From Seonamhaeicola aphaedonensis (GTDB lineage Bacteria; Bacteroidota; Bacteroidia; Flavobacteriales; Flavobacteriaceae), in the NCBI RefSeq assembly GCF_003386195.1, contig NZ_QRDX01000005.1:222915-286914 (forward strand): a DNA stretch of 64,000 nt, read 5' to 3'. This document shows, piece by piece, positions 1-9,598 of the stretch (position 1 is the stretch's first letter; each line of letters begins with the position of its first letter). Made by a program: the position numbers and the translations under genes. The notes beneath the pieces were generated by a model that saw only the letters and a list, made by a program, of their open reading frames with translations, was not told the DNA's origin and made no database searches.

Positions 1-1950
1 AATGGTTCCTTAGAGTCGCTTCCAAATAAGCATATAGATACTGGAATGGGCTTTGAACGTTTGTGTATGGTTTTACAGGGTGTTCAAAGTAATTATGATA
101 CCGATGTGTTTACGCCAATCATCCGTGAGGTGGAAACCATCACCAACAAAGATTATGGTAAGGATGAAAAAGTTGATATAGCTATACGTGTGATATCAGA
201 CCACGTACGCGCTGTAGCCTTTTCAATTGCAGATGGGCAATTACCTAGTAACAGTGGTGCTGGTTATGTGATTAGAAGAATTTTACGTAGAGCTGTTCGT
301 TATGGATTTACGTTTTTAGATAAAAAAGAACCTTTTATTTACAGGTTAGTTGATGTGTTGAGTGAAAAAATGGGCAAAGCATTCCCAGAGTTAAAATCTC
401 AAAAACAACTTATTGAGAATGTTATTAAAGAAGAAGAACAATCATTTTTGAGAACTTTGGAGCAAGGATTGATTTTACTTAATAGGATTGTTGAAGAAAC
501 TAAGGATGATATTGTCTCGGGTGAAAAAGCTTTTGAGCTTTATGATACCTATGGCTTTCCAATTGATTTAACGTCACTTATTTTAAGTGAAAAAGGTTAT
601 ACTTTAGATGAGAATGGTTTTAAAAAAGAACTACAGAAACAAAAAGACCGCTCTCGTGCCGCCAGTGAAATGTCTACAGATGATTGGACCATTTTAATTG
701 ATGATTCAGATCAAGAATTTATTGGTTATGACACACTGGAAGCCAATGTGAAAATAGCCAGGTACAGAAAAGTAACTTCAAAAAAAGAAGGCGACATGTA
801 TCAGTTGGTTTTTAATTTAACTCCGTTTTATGCTGAGGGTGGTGGGCAAGTTGGTGATAAGGGCTATTTAGAAGATGCTCATGGCGATGTGGTTTATATT
901 TTAGATACCAAAAAAGAAAACAACGTCATTATTCACTTTACCAAAAATTTACCAGAGGACATCAACAAAACTTTTAAAGCGGTTGTTGATGCTAAACAGC
1001 GACACAGAACAGAGTGTAACCACACCGCAACGCATTTATTACACCAGGCATTACGTGAAGTTTTAGGAACCCATGTGGAACAAAAAGGGAGTGCGGTACA
1101 CTCAAAGTACTTGCGTTTTGATTTTTCTCATTTCGCTAAGTTAACCGTGGAGGAATTACGTGACGTTGAAAACTTTGTTAATGCCCGAATAGATGGTAAA
1201 CTACCTTTAGAAGAAAAACGAAACATTCCTATGGAAGAAGCCATAGCTGAAGGTGCCATGGCTCTTTTTGGAGAAAAATATGGGGACACAGTAAGAGCGG
1301 TTCGTTTTGGTCAATCTGTAGAGCTTTGTGGTGGTACTCACGTGAAGAATACAGCAGATATCTGGCATTTTAAAATTGTTTCAGAAGGTGCAGTAGCTGC
1401 AGGTATTCGTCGTATTGAGGCTATTACAAATGATGCTGTTAAAGATTTTTACCATGAAAATAACAGAGCATTTTTTGAAATGAAAGATTTGCTTAACAAT
1501 GCCAAAGAGCCTGTTAAGGCACTTCAGAATTTACAAGACGAAAATGCGAGTTTAAGAAAGCAAATAGACGCACTTTTAAAGGATAAAGCTAAAAATATCA
1601 AAGGGGAATTAAAAAGTGAATTGACCAATCTAAATGGTATTCAGTTTTTAGCCAAAAAAGTAGATTTAGATGCTGCTGGAATTAAGGATGTTGCTTTTGA
1701 ATTAGGGAATCAATTTGATAATTTATTTTTATTGCTTGGTGCCGAACAAAACGGAAAGGCATTGTTATCTTGCTATATATCTAAGGAGTTGGTAGCTAGT
1801 AAGAAGTTAAATGCTGGACAGGTAGTTCGCGAACTTGGTAAGCATATTCAAGGCGGTGGTGGTGGCCAACCATTTTTTGCTACTGCTGGAGGAAAAAATC
1901 CAGCAGGTATTCAAGAGGCTTTGGTGGCAGCTAAAGATTATTTGAAGTAA
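1..1950 (+). CDS. alaS: Alanyl-tRNA synthetase, C-terminal part (5' end outside window)
   Basis: Charges tRNA-Ala with alanine in the cytoplasm and edits mischarged tRNA. The reading frame is open from base 1 and already reads the conserved DTGMGFER segment of the catalytic domain, so the start lies outside the window. About 650 residues are visible: the end of the catalytic domain and tRNA-recognition region, then the editing domain with HTATHLLH and the zinc-ligand pair CGGTH. The C-terminal DHHA1 domain follows, with the glycine-rich GGGGGGQP stretch. It reads intact to its stop. An intergenic hairpin repeat follows at once, then the GSCFA gene. Identification is very secure. Confidence 0.98.
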   Translation, partial: NGSLESLPNKHIDTGMGFERLCMVLQGVQSNYDTDVFTPIIREVETITNKDYGKDEKVDIAIRVISDHVRAVAFSIADGQLPSNSGAGYVIRRILRRAVRYGFTFLDKKEPFIYRLVDVLSEKMGKAFPELKSQKQLIENVIKEEEQSFLRTLEQGLILLNRIVEETKDDIVSGEKAFELYDTYGFPIDLTSLILSEKGYTLDENGFKKELQKQKDRSRAASEMSTDDWTILIDDSDQEFIGYDTLEANVKIARYRKVTSKKEGDMYQLVFNLTPFYAEGGGQVGDKGYLEDAHGDVVYILDTKKENNVIIHFTKNLPEDINKTFKAVVDAKQRHRTECNHTATHLLHQALREVLGTHVEQKGSAVHSKYLRFDFSHFAKLTVEELRDVENFVNARIDGKLPLEEKRNIPMEEAIAEGAMALFGEKYGDTVRAVRFGQSVELCGGTHVKNTADIWHFKIVSEGAVAAGIRRIEAITNDAVKDFYHENNRAFFEMKDLLNNAKEPVKALQNLQDENASLRKQIDALLKDKAKNIKGELKSELTNLNGIQFLAKKVDLDAAGIKDVAFELGNQFDNLFLLLGAEQNGKALLSCYISKELVASKKLNAGQVVRELGKHIQGGGGGQPFFATAGGKNPAGIQEALVAAKDYLK

Positions 1951-1980
1951 CTTGTCATCCTGAACTTGTTTCAGGATCTC
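1951..1980. repeat. Intergenic hairpin repeat (GAACTTGTTTC core), copy 1
   Basis: Directly after the alaS stop. An 8-bp perfect stem ATCCTGAA/TTCAGGAT (1957-1964 and 1970-1977) encloses the loop CTTGT. The core GAACTTGTTTC recurs at 43221-43231 after the rluD-like gene. It has no T-run, so it is not a classical terminator, and looks like a dispersed REP-like intergenic repeat. Confidence 0.6.
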
Positions 1981-1987
1981 ATTATAT

Positions 1988-2953
1988 ATGAATCTTCAGA
2001 CCAAAATACCATTATCTAGACAATCTATTAACTTTATAGGATATGAGTCTAAGATTCTTTTATTAGGATCGTGTTTTGTTGAAAATGTTGGGGCTAAACT
2101 AGAATATTTCAAATTTCAATCTGTAGTAAACCCATTTGGTATTTTATTTCACCCTAAAGCCATTGAAAATTTTATTCAATATACGTTATATAATAAAATT
2201 TATTCTAAGGATGATTTGATTTTTAACAATGAACAATGGCATTGCTTTGATGCGCATTCAAAATTGAGTAATGCTTCAAAAGAAGATTTACTTAACACTT
2301 TAAATGAACAAACCAAAATAACATCAGAATATCTTAATAAAGCGACCCATATTATTGTTACTTTAGGAACTGCGTGGGTTTATAGAATTAAAGAGACTGG
2401 GAATGTCGTCGCTAACTGTCATAGAGTACCCCAAAAAGAGTTTTCAAAAGCGTTGCTTTCTGTTGATGATATTCAGGAATCGCTACAAAATACGGTGAGC
2501 CTAATTAGAAATGTAAATCCAAAGGCTTCAATAATTTTTACGGTGTCTCCAGTAAGACATTTAAAAGATGGTTTTATTGAAAACACACAGAGTAAAGCGC
2601 ATTTAATTACAGCCATTCATGGAATTTTAAATAGTCAGTCATCAATAGGAAATAGTCAATTACATTATTTTCCATCTTATGAAATTATGATGGATGAGCT
2701 TAGAGATTATCGCTTTTACAAGGAAGATATGATACATCCAAACCAAACAGCGGTAGATTATATTTGGGAAAAGTTTATTTCTGTTTGGTTAGATACTCGT
2801 GCTAAAAAAACAATGGATGAGGTTGATGCCGTTCAAAAAGGAATGTTGCACAAACCATTCAATCCAAAATCCGAAGCGCACCAAGAGTTTCTTCAAAATT
2901 TATCTTTAAAGAAACAACAACTTCAAAAGCAATTTACTCATATAAGTTTTTAA
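1988..2953 (+). CDS. GSCFA domain protein
   Basis: A 321-residue protein of the GSCFA family (PF08885), an SGNH-hydrolase-like family common in Bacteroidota and of unknown substrate. The name-giving motif appears as GSCF at residues 27-30, with Cys29 replacing the usual catalytic Ser position of GDSL enzymes. A C-terminal DMIHPN motif is the likely Asp/His part of the active site. No signal peptide is visible, so it is probably cytoplasmic. The start ATG follows the intergenic repeat 37 bases after alaS. The family call is firm; the activity is unknown. Confidence 0.88.
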   Translation: MNLQTKIPLSRQSINFIGYESKILLLGSCFVENVGAKLEYFKFQSVVNPFGILFHPKAIENFIQYTLYNKIYSKDDLIFNNEQWHCFDAHSKLSNASKEDLLNTLNEQTKITSEYLNKATHIIVTLGTAWVYRIKETGNVVANCHRVPQKEFSKALLSVDDIQESLQNTVSLIRNVNPKASIIFTVSPVRHLKDGFIENTQSKAHLITAIHGILNSQSSIGNSQLHYFPSYEIMMDELRDYRFYKEDMIHPNQTAVDYIWEKFISVWLDTRAKKTMDEVDAVQKGMLHKPFNPKSEAHQEFLQNLSLKKQQLQKQFTHISF

Positions 2954-3199
2954 AATACCACTTTTTGTGTATGTTTCTGACTAACGAATGGTTAAGTTGT
3001 TACTTTAAAATTTAATTATTCAATAATGTTACCCCAACAGATATAATTCATTTGTATGAGCTAATTTTATAGCTCTAATACTCTTTTTTAAATAGATATT
3101 TTATTTCAATTTCAATCAAAATACGCAATTTATCGTATTGATTCTATGTCTCTTTAGTTGCAATTTTGAGAAGCTATTAATTGTAAACAAGATTCAACA

Positions 3200-5053
3200 A
3201 TGAGAAATTTAAAACAAATCGTGATGCTAATAATGGTTTTGTTATTAGCACACACAGGATGGACTCAAAAAACCACTCCAGATTATCAATACGCTTTTGA
3301 TGGTCAGGTGAAATGGCTAATGCTTCATGAGTCTGGAACGCTATTGGCTTCAACGGGTGAGGCTTTAGCAGGAATTAGACCAAATAGTAGTGAGGTTTCA
3401 TTCAAGTTAGAACGTCTAAAACGTGTAAAAGAAGAACATTTAGAGTTTGTACCTAATACACCTTACGTTATTATAAAACCTCGCGGTATTTTTATGCATA
3501 CTGTTGTGATTGACGTAGTAAAGGGGAAAATTGTTTTTGATTCTAAAGCCGAAAATTGGCAAAATGGTGTTACAAGCAGATACTTTTTATATCCTGAAAT
3601 GATGATAGTAGTTAACGGGATGCACAAAGAGGAAGGGCTTGGAAATTATACTGCTGGTGTAGGTATGTACGATTTAAAAACTGGAAAGTTGGTTAAAATA
3701 TTTGAACGTAAAGGAACAAACCCAATGACTGGTGAACCTGATATTTTAGGCGATGATATTATTATCCCTGGATTAAAAAATGTGGAGTGTTACTCCATAA
3801 GTTCTGGTGCTGTTAAATGGACAGCAGATGTTAAAAACGCAACAAGCATTGTTACAAATGAAGCTTCGAAAGAAGTATATGCATTCCGTTCAAAAGGAGA
3901 TAATACCGTAGTTTATAAAATTAATGCTGATAATGGAGCATCGTTGTGGCCTGAGGGTAACAAAATTAAGGGTGTTATCTCAACTATTGAATTTACACAA
4001 CAAGGGTTAGCTATTGTTACTAATATTTTGAGTGGAGGAAGTAAGTTAGCCAGTAAATTAAAAGGTTCAGGGACTTCAAAGGTTTATCTACTAGACTTAA
4101 ATTCTGGAGCTGATTTATGGGATAAATCACCTAAAACAAAAGGCATAATAAATCATTTTTATGTAGAAGACGATGGTATTATTTTCGGAGTATCAGATGG
4201 TGGTATCAATAAAATTGCTTTTGATGGAACACCTCGTTGGAAAAAACCTTTAAAAACAGGTCCAGGTATTCAAATTATGGCTACAGTGCCTAAGGGGCTT
4301 TTATATATTTCCGAAACTGATGCAGATATAATTGATATGACAACAGGAGAATCGGTATTTGGAAAAGCCATCAAATATAAGCGTTCAGCATCAGTAGTAT
4401 CAACCTATGATTCGAAGATGGATCGTTTTTTAATTTCCTGTAAAGATGGTGTTTATGAAGTAGACGGGAATAATGGAGAATATAACTTAATTGCTAATGA
4501 TATTACTTTTGGAGGCAAGGAAGACCCAACGGGAATAGAAGTTAGGGCAGGTGGTATTTTATTGACCTCTGATCAAAACCTAGAAATGTTAGATTTTCAA
4601 GGCGGCGCGAATTGGGATGTATACCATCGTGCTCCAGGCAAAAGTGCTTTTGGAGCTATTTTAATGGGGGCATTAACGGCTACTTCTATGGCTATGGGGT
4701 CTGCACACGCTGCTAGAGCAGGTTATATGAAAGGTGCTGGAGTTCCAGCTTATCACTCTGCGGTTCAAAGAGAGGAAGATGCAGCCGATGCCTATGCTGC
4801 TATTGCTGATGCAGCCTTTCAAGAAATGATGAAGCGCTTTAAGGCAACAAAAGCTACGGCCAACTCATCATTCATTTTAACTAAAGTTGATGAAGGTGTT
4901 GCATTGGTGAAAGTTGATAAAGATTCTGGTGAAACCATGAATGAAATTGTAATTGAAGATAAAGACCCTATGTACGAGGTTGATGATATTGCAGGCTTTC
5001 TATACTTTAAAGACAAAGGCAATAATATAAGTGCTTACGATTTAAATAAGTAA
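3200..5053 (+). CDS. Secreted PQQ-like beta-propeller protein
   Basis: A 617-residue protein with an N-terminal signal peptide ending near TGWTQ. Repeated blade-like segments (for example GAVKWTADV, GASLWPEG, GADLWDK, GTPRWKK) are typical of PQQ-like or quinoprotein-type propellers, so it probably folds as a beta-propeller outside the cytoplasm. Around residues 480-540 the propeller is interrupted by a hydrophobic, Gly/Ala-rich segment and an Ala/Asp-rich helix, which is unusual for the fold. No catalytic residues are recognised. It stands alone, with a strong terminator about 145 bases downstream. Confidence 0.7.
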   Translation: MRNLKQIVMLIMVLLLAHTGWTQKTTPDYQYAFDGQVKWLMLHESGTLLASTGEALAGIRPNSSEVSFKLERLKRVKEEHLEFVPNTPYVIIKPRGIFMHTVVIDVVKGKIVFDSKAENWQNGVTSRYFLYPEMMIVVNGMHKEEGLGNYTAGVGMYDLKTGKLVKIFERKGTNPMTGEPDILGDDIIIPGLKNVECYSISSGAVKWTADVKNATSIVTNEASKEVYAFRSKGDNTVVYKINADNGASLWPEGNKIKGVISTIEFTQQGLAIVTNILSGGSKLASKLKGSGTSKVYLLDLNSGADLWDKSPKTKGIINHFYVEDDGIIFGVSDGGINKIAFDGTPRWKKPLKTGPGIQIMATVPKGLLYISETDADIIDMTTGESVFGKAIKYKRSASVVSTYDSKMDRFLISCKDGVYEVDGNNGEYNLIANDITFGGKEDPTGIEVRAGGILLTSDQNLEMLDFQGGANWDVYHRAPGKSAFGAILMGALTATSMAMGSAHAARAGYMKGAGVPAYHSAVQREEDAADAYAAIADAAFQEMMKRFKATKATANSSFILTKVDEGVALVKVDKDSGETMNEIVIEDKDPMYEVDDIAGFLYFKDKGNNISAYDLNK

Positions 5054-5197
5054 ATCTTGTTGTTGAGATTTGTTTGATTAGGCGTGGTAAATTATTTTAT
5101 TACGCTTAATCTTCTTAACAAGCATTTCGTCGAATAATTACAATAATAATTATTTTTAATTGTAAATTAATATCGCTATTAATCAGTTCATATAGAA

Positions 5198-5241
5198 AAC
5201 ACCAATTTGCAAAATTCAGTTTTTGTAATTGGTGTTTTTTT
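5198..5241 (+). terminator. Rho-independent terminator
   Basis: A 10-bp perfect stem AACACCAATT/AATTGGTGTT (5198-5207 and 5227-5236), extended inwards by GCAAAA/TTTTGT, is followed by a run of T. It ends transcription from the propeller gene before the two-component operon. Confidence 0.85.
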
Positions 5242-5281
5242 ATGGTTTTATAAGTCTTTTATAACCGTATTGTAAGAAATA

Positions 5282-5566
5282 ATGGATTTTAATACCTTTA
5301 TAGAAGTTATTATATCTATAGCTATTGTAGCGTGTATGGGTTGCATTATAAAAATTTATGCTGCCACTTTAAAGATGAAGTCTAGGTTGGATTTTAATCA
5401 TTTTATTTTAAAAGAAAAGCTAGTAGCGGCAAAACAAGAAAATAGTACTTTAGTTAATAAAATAGTTTTGTGTAATGAAATCAATTCAAAACTGATACAA
5501 AGTTTTTTTGATATCATTAATAAACTTCTTTCGCTTCAAAAGTTTATATTTGAGAAAGGTCAATGA
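5282..5566 (+). CDS. Small single-span membrane protein before a sensor kinase
   Basis: A 94-residue protein not recognised as a named family. One hydrophobic membrane segment lies at about residues 8-27, followed by a charged helical region likely to form a coiled coil. Its stop overlaps the first possible ATG of the histidine kinase gene (ATGA), so the two are translationally coupled or nearly so. It may be an accessory of the kinase, but the sequence does not show what it does. Confidence 0.65.
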   Translation: MDFNTFIEVIISIAIVACMGCIIKIYAATLKMKSRLDFNHFILKEKLVAAKQENSTLVNKIVLCNEINSKLIQSFFDIINKLLSLQKFIFEKGQ

Positions 5567-5571
5567 TTTTT

Positions 5572-7518
5572 ATGAAAAAAAAGTTACTCTCACTCACTTT
5601 TTTACTTCTCATATCGTTTTGTTTCTCTCAGAATCATTTAAAGATAATAGACAGTCTAAAAACGGTCATATTTAACAAACCATCAGATTCCATAAAAATA
5701 AAAGCTTACGGAGATTTATGCTGGTATTATAGATCGGTGTCTATAGATTCTGCTTTTAAATATGGTAATTTAGCTTTAAAACTTTCTAAAGAAACCAGTA
5801 ACCAAGCTGGAGAAGCGCAGGCATATAATGATATTGGTATTCTGCATTACGATTTGGCAGATTATACAAAAGCATTAAGATATTATGATGCTTCTTTGAA
5901 AATTAGAAGTATTCTTAAAGATACTATGGGTATGGCGGCTCTTTACAATAAAATTGGGCTTATTCATCAGAACACCTTTAAATTGGATTCAGCAATTTTT
6001 TACGCTACAAAAGCACTAAAAATTTATGAGGATAAAAATCACGTGCGCTATGTTGCCTACATTAAAAGTAATATAGCGAATATTTACAGAGGCTTAAAAC
6101 AATACCAAAAGGCTTTGGAAACACACCTTGAAATTGCAGAGGTAAACAAAAGTATTAATGATAATTTAGGACTAACCAGAACATATAATAATATTGCCAA
6201 TGCCTATCTGTTTTTAAAAGATACGGTGCAAAGCGAAACCTATTATTTAAAAAGTATAGACCTAGCTTTGAAGTATGATTACAAAAAAGAATTAGCCGGA
6301 CTTTATAACAATTATGGTGGTATTTTACATGATATGAAAAAATACACCAAGGCCATTAACTATAATACAAAAGCATTAAAATTAAGAGAAGAGCTAAAGG
6401 ATAATTATGGTATTACAAGTACCTCGTTACATTTAGCAGGTTTGTATTTAGATCTAGGAGATTTTAATACAGCAAGAAACTACCTTTATGAGGGTTTGAA
6501 TTTGTCTGAAGGTTTCAATATAAATGAGTTAACAATGGACGCTTACGATAAGTTGGCTTCGTATTATGCCTTTAAAAGAATTCCAGATAGTGTATTGTAT
6601 TATAAACAATTGTTTAAATCAATAAATGATACTATTTATAATAGTAGAATTACCAAAGAAGTTGCAGAAGTTCAAGAGAAGTATAATGCAGCAGAGCGAG
6701 AAAAGGAGATTCAAACCCAACGAGCCGAAATAGCTGAAAAAGAGCTTAAATTAAACAGGAAAAACACGCAAATAATTGGATTAGTATCACTAGCCTTGTT
6801 GTTATTCGTTTTAGGTTATTTACTCTATAACCAACAAAAATTAAGGAACAAACAGTTACAAAAAGAGAGTGAGCTTAAACAAGCTTTGATAGAGATTGAA
6901 ACCCACAATAAGCTTCAAGAACAACGCCTTAGGATTTCAAGAGATTTGCATGACAATATTGGAGCACAACTTACTTTTATTATTTCTTCCATAGAAAATT
7001 TACAATATGGTTTTAAAATTACTAACAATAAATTAAAAGGAAAGTTAACAGATATAAGCGCCTTTACTAAAGAAACTATTTACGAGTTACGAGATACCAT
7101 ATGGGCAATGAATAAAAATGAAATTACTCTCGAAGATTTACAGGGCAGAATTTCTAATTTTATAGACAAAGCTAATGTATCTGCTTCAAACTTAAATTTT
7201 AGCTTTACTATTGCCGAAGCGCTTTCAAAAGCGTTTGTGTTCACATCTGTGAAAGGCATGAATATTTATAGGGTTATTCAGGAAGCGGTTAATAACGCTA
7301 TTAAATATGCCGAAGCATCAAACATTGATATTCAAATTGAGAAAAAGGATGACAACGTATTATTTTCAATTAGTGATGATGGAAAAGGCTTCGATTTTAA
7401 TGAAATTAATGCAGGTAACGGGTTAAATAATATGAAAAAACGTGCTACTGATATGGGGGCTACAATTATTTATAATAGCGAAACTGGAAAAGGAACAAAC
7501 ATTATCTTAACTCTATGA
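5572..7518 (+). CDS. TPR-containing sensor histidine kinase (HisKA_3/NarL type)
   Basis: A two-component sensor that probably phosphorylates the response regulator encoded next. In order it shows a signal peptide (ending CFSQ), five or more TPR motifs across about residues 40-320, a coiled coil, one membrane span, and a HisKA_3 domain with phospho-acceptor His460 in RDLHDNIGAQL. The HATPase domain follows, with the N box EAVNNAIKYA and the G box DDGKGF. The TPR region would sit in the periplasm. I chose ATG 5572 because MKKKLLSL gives a clean signal peptide; ATG 5563 is also possible and overlaps the previous stop. Its stop overlaps the regulator start (ATGA). Confidence 0.92.
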   Translation: MKKKLLSLTFLLLISFCFSQNHLKIIDSLKTVIFNKPSDSIKIKAYGDLCWYYRSVSIDSAFKYGNLALKLSKETSNQAGEAQAYNDIGILHYDLADYTKALRYYDASLKIRSILKDTMGMAALYNKIGLIHQNTFKLDSAIFYATKALKIYEDKNHVRYVAYIKSNIANIYRGLKQYQKALETHLEIAEVNKSINDNLGLTRTYNNIANAYLFLKDTVQSETYYLKSIDLALKYDYKKELAGLYNNYGGILHDMKKYTKAINYNTKALKLREELKDNYGITSTSLHLAGLYLDLGDFNTARNYLYEGLNLSEGFNINELTMDAYDKLASYYAFKRIPDSVLYYKQLFKSINDTIYNSRITKEVAEVQEKYNAAEREKEIQTQRAEIAEKELKLNRKNTQIIGLVSLALLLFVLGYLLYNQQKLRNKQLQKESELKQALIEIETHNKLQEQRLRISRDLHDNIGAQLTFIISSIENLQYGFKITNNKLKGKLTDISAFTKETIYELRDTIWAMNKNEITLEDLQGRISNFIDKANVSASNLNFSFTIAEALSKAFVFTSVKGMNIYRVIQEAVNNAIKYAEASNIDIQIEKKDDNVLFSISDDGKGFDFNEINAGNGLNNMKKRATDMGATIIYNSETGKGTNIILTL

Positions 7519-8165
7519 TCATTAAAGTTGCTATAGCAGATGACAATAATTTTTTAATAAAAGCAGTAAAAGAAAAGCTGTCTTTTTTTGATGATATAAA
7601 AGTAAGTTTTACAGCTATCCATGGGGGTGATTTGTTGATTAAGTTAGAAGAAAATCACAATCTAGATTTGATTTTAATGGATATAGAAATGCCTGTTGCA
7701 AATGGCATTCAAGCTACAGAAAAAGTAAAACAAAAATATCCGCATATTAAAATAATTATGCTTACCGTTTTTGATGATGATGAAAATATTTTTAATGCTA
7801 TAAAAGCTGGAGCTGATGGGTATTTACTCAAAGAAGTCAATCCAAAAGATTTATATCAAGGTATCAATGACACCTTAAGTGGTGGCGCTGCTATGAACCC
7901 TTCTATAGCCATGAAAACATTAAAGTTGCTAAGAAATCCTATTGATTTTGAAAACAGTCAAGAATGCGAAGACATAACATTAACCAATAGAGAGGTTGAG
8001 GTATTAGAACAACTTAGTAAAGGTTTAAGTTATAATGCTATTGCCAACAACTTGATTCTATCAACTGGAACTATCAGGAAACACATTGAAAATATTTACA
8101 GAAAACTACAAGTTCACAATAAGTTAGAGGCTGTGCAAAAAGCTAAAAAGAATAACTTAATTTAA
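7515..8165 (+). CDS. LuxR/NarL-family response regulator
   Basis: A 216-residue DNA-binding regulator. The receiver domain shows the acidic pocket (Asp9, Asp10), phospho-acceptor Asp56 in LMDIEMP, Thr84 and Lys106. The C-terminal LuxR helix-turn-helix (about residues 150-210) carries LTNREVEVL and GTIRKHIENIYRKL. It overlaps the upstream kinase gene by four bases, so the two form a cognate pair. The target genes cannot be told from the window. Confidence 0.94.
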   Translation: MIIKVAIADDNNFLIKAVKEKLSFFDDIKVSFTAIHGGDLLIKLEENHNLDLILMDIEMPVANGIQATEKVKQKYPHIKIIMLTVFDDDENIFNAIKAGADGYLLKEVNPKDLYQGINDTLSGGAAMNPSIAMKTLKLLRNPIDFENSQECEDITLTNREVEVLEQLSKGLSYNAIANNLILSTGTIRKHIENIYRKLQVHNKLEAVQKAKKNNLI

Positions 8166-8345
8166 TCATTCTTTAACTTTTGGCTAAACTAACTACATAA
8201 TCTCAGATGTATATTTGTAGTGTTAATTAACAAACTATAATCACATTGGTTAGACTTCTTATGTCGGAGGAAACTAATGTTTTTTTGTTTTATATACTTT
8301 TCCTTAATTGTTTTGAAGAACCTTTTAAAATCTAATAAGTTTAAA

Positions 8346-8651
8346 TTAAAAGTTTCTGGATAAACTTTGCCAACCACCACCATTCATCACTTCAATGCCA
8401 TGTGGTTTTAAAATACTGCAGGCGCTACCAGAACGCATACCACTAGCACAACATGTAATTACAGGTCTGTTTAATTTTCTAAGCTCATCAATTTTAGAAT
8501 TGAGCATCTGTAGTGGTATATTTTTTGAACCTTTTATAGCGCCTTGTTGATACTCTTGAGGTGTTCTTACATCCACAATAATAGCACCTCTGCTTTTAAA
8601 ATCTTCAATCATCCTTTTTTTATTTCCAAATAGTAAACTTAATAATCCCAT
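8346..8651 (-). CDS. Rhodanese-like domain protein
   Basis: A single-domain rhodanese of about 101 residues, possibly a sulfurtransferase that carries persulfide sulfur. It contains IIVDVRTPQEY and the active-site loop CASGMRSGSA with its catalytic Cys. An upstream in-frame TTG at 8666 would add five residues, but ATG 8651 gives the natural start. No signal peptide is visible, so it is cytoplasmic. It converges on the response regulator gene and diverges from the enoyl-CoA hydratase gene. The physiological substrate is unknown. Confidence 0.88.
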   Translation of the reverse strand: MGLLSLLFGNKKRMIEDFKSRGAIIVDVRTPQEYQQGAIKGSKNIPLQMLNSKIDELRKLNRPVITCCASGMRSGSACSILKPHGIEVMNGGGWQSLSRNF

Positions 8652-8722
8652 CTTGTTTTTGTGCAAATGTCTCTATTCTTCTAAAAAAACAATGTAACAA
8701 GTGTTACCAATTAAGTTTCACG

Positions 8723-8730
8723 TAATTTTG
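8723..8730 (+). promoter_or_regulatory. Promoter -7 element for the enoyl-CoA hydratase gene
   Basis: TAATTTTG is an exact match to the Bacteroidota TAnnTTTG element, 27 bases before ATG 8758. It shows that the in-frame GTG at 8701 is not the start. No clear -33 TTG is seen at the expected spacing. Confidence 0.6.
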
Positions 8731-8757
8731 TGTATATTCAACCCAGTAAAAACAACT

Positions 8758-9507
8758 ATGGAATCTTACGTAAAACTTACCATTAAAGCTCAGGTTGGAT
8801 ACATTGAGTTTTTTCACCCTAATAAAAATGCCATGCCCAGCGATGTGCTTAAAAAGTTGGAGCAAACTATTTTAGAGGCAAGTAAGAATGAGGATATTAA
8901 GGTTATTGTACTTAAAAGTTCAGGAAATCGAACTTTTTGTGCTGGAGCTAGTTTTAATGAACTAATTGCTATTGAAGATGCCGAAACAGGAAAACAGTTT
9001 TTCTCTGGTTTTGCCAATGTGATTAATGCCATGCGTAAATGTCCAAAGCCTATTGTAGGAAGGGTACAAGGAAAAGCCGTTGGGGGAGGTGTTGGTTTAG
9101 CCGCTGCAACAGACTATTGTTTGGCAACACAGTTTGCATCAGTAAAATTAAGTGAATTGAGTATTGGTATTGGACCTTTTGTGATTGAACCTGCTGTTTC
9201 AAGAAAAATTGGTAAAACAGCCATGTCTCAAATGACTATTGATGCTGAAACATTTTTTTCGGCAGATTGGGCTAAAGAAAAAGGATTATATGCCGAAATT
9301 TTTAACACTACCGAAGAATTAGATGATGAGGTAAATACTTTAGCTAAAAAATTAGCTTCTTATAATCCTGATGCTTTAAAAGAAATGAAGCAGGTCTTTT
9401 GGAAAGGAACTGAGCATTGGGATGAGCTTTTAACTGAACGAGCAGGGATAAGCGGAAGGTTGGTTTTAAGTGAGTTTACTAAAACTATTTTGGATAAATA
9501 TAGATAA
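8758..9507 (+). CDS. Enoyl-CoA hydratase/isomerase family protein
   Basis: A 249-residue crotonase-fold enzyme, probably acting in acyl-CoA degradation in the cytoplasm. It shows the CoA and oxyanion-hole segments FCAGASF and GKAVGGGVGLA. A Glu in SELSIGIGPF lies where crotonases have a catalytic Glu, and another Glu is present in VIEPAVSRKIG. Methylglutaconyl-CoA hydratase or a PaaG-like role is possible; the sequence alone does not decide. The ATG was chosen because the promoter element lies just upstream. It is monocistronic. Confidence 0.88.
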   Translation: MESYVKLTIKAQVGYIEFFHPNKNAMPSDVLKKLEQTILEASKNEDIKVIVLKSSGNRTFCAGASFNELIAIEDAETGKQFFSGFANVINAMRKCPKPIVGRVQGKAVGGGVGLAAATDYCLATQFASVKLSELSIGIGPFVIEPAVSRKIGKTAMSQMTIDAETFFSADWAKEKGLYAEIFNTTEELDDEVNTLAKKLASYNPDALKEMKQVFWKGTEHWDELLTERAGISGRLVLSEFTKTILDKYR

Positions 9508-9523
9508 GTAACATTGTCTATAT

Positions 9524-9567
9524 TAAAAAAAATGCCCTTTAAAACTAAGGAGTTTTTCAAGAGCATT
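9524..9567 (-). terminator. Terminator of the Lys/Glu-rich protein gene
   Basis: On the minus strand an outer stem AATGC/GCATT and an inner stem AAAACT/AGTTTT form a two-step hairpin followed by seven or more T. It lies about 30 bases after the stop of the 9599 gene. Confidence 0.6.
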
Positions 9568-9598
9568 ATTCTTTTAGAAAAAAACTATGCAATACTAA

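Noticed and set aside
8262-8336. 24-codon frame starting MSEETNVFLF after the response regulator
   Set aside because: Length is at chance level and there is no coupling or conservation evidence, although a TATATTTG lies upstream at 8210.
8701-8757. In-frame GTG start giving a longer enoyl-CoA hydratase
   Set aside because: The promoter element TAATTTTG lies inside this stretch, and the extra 19 residues do not resemble crotonases.
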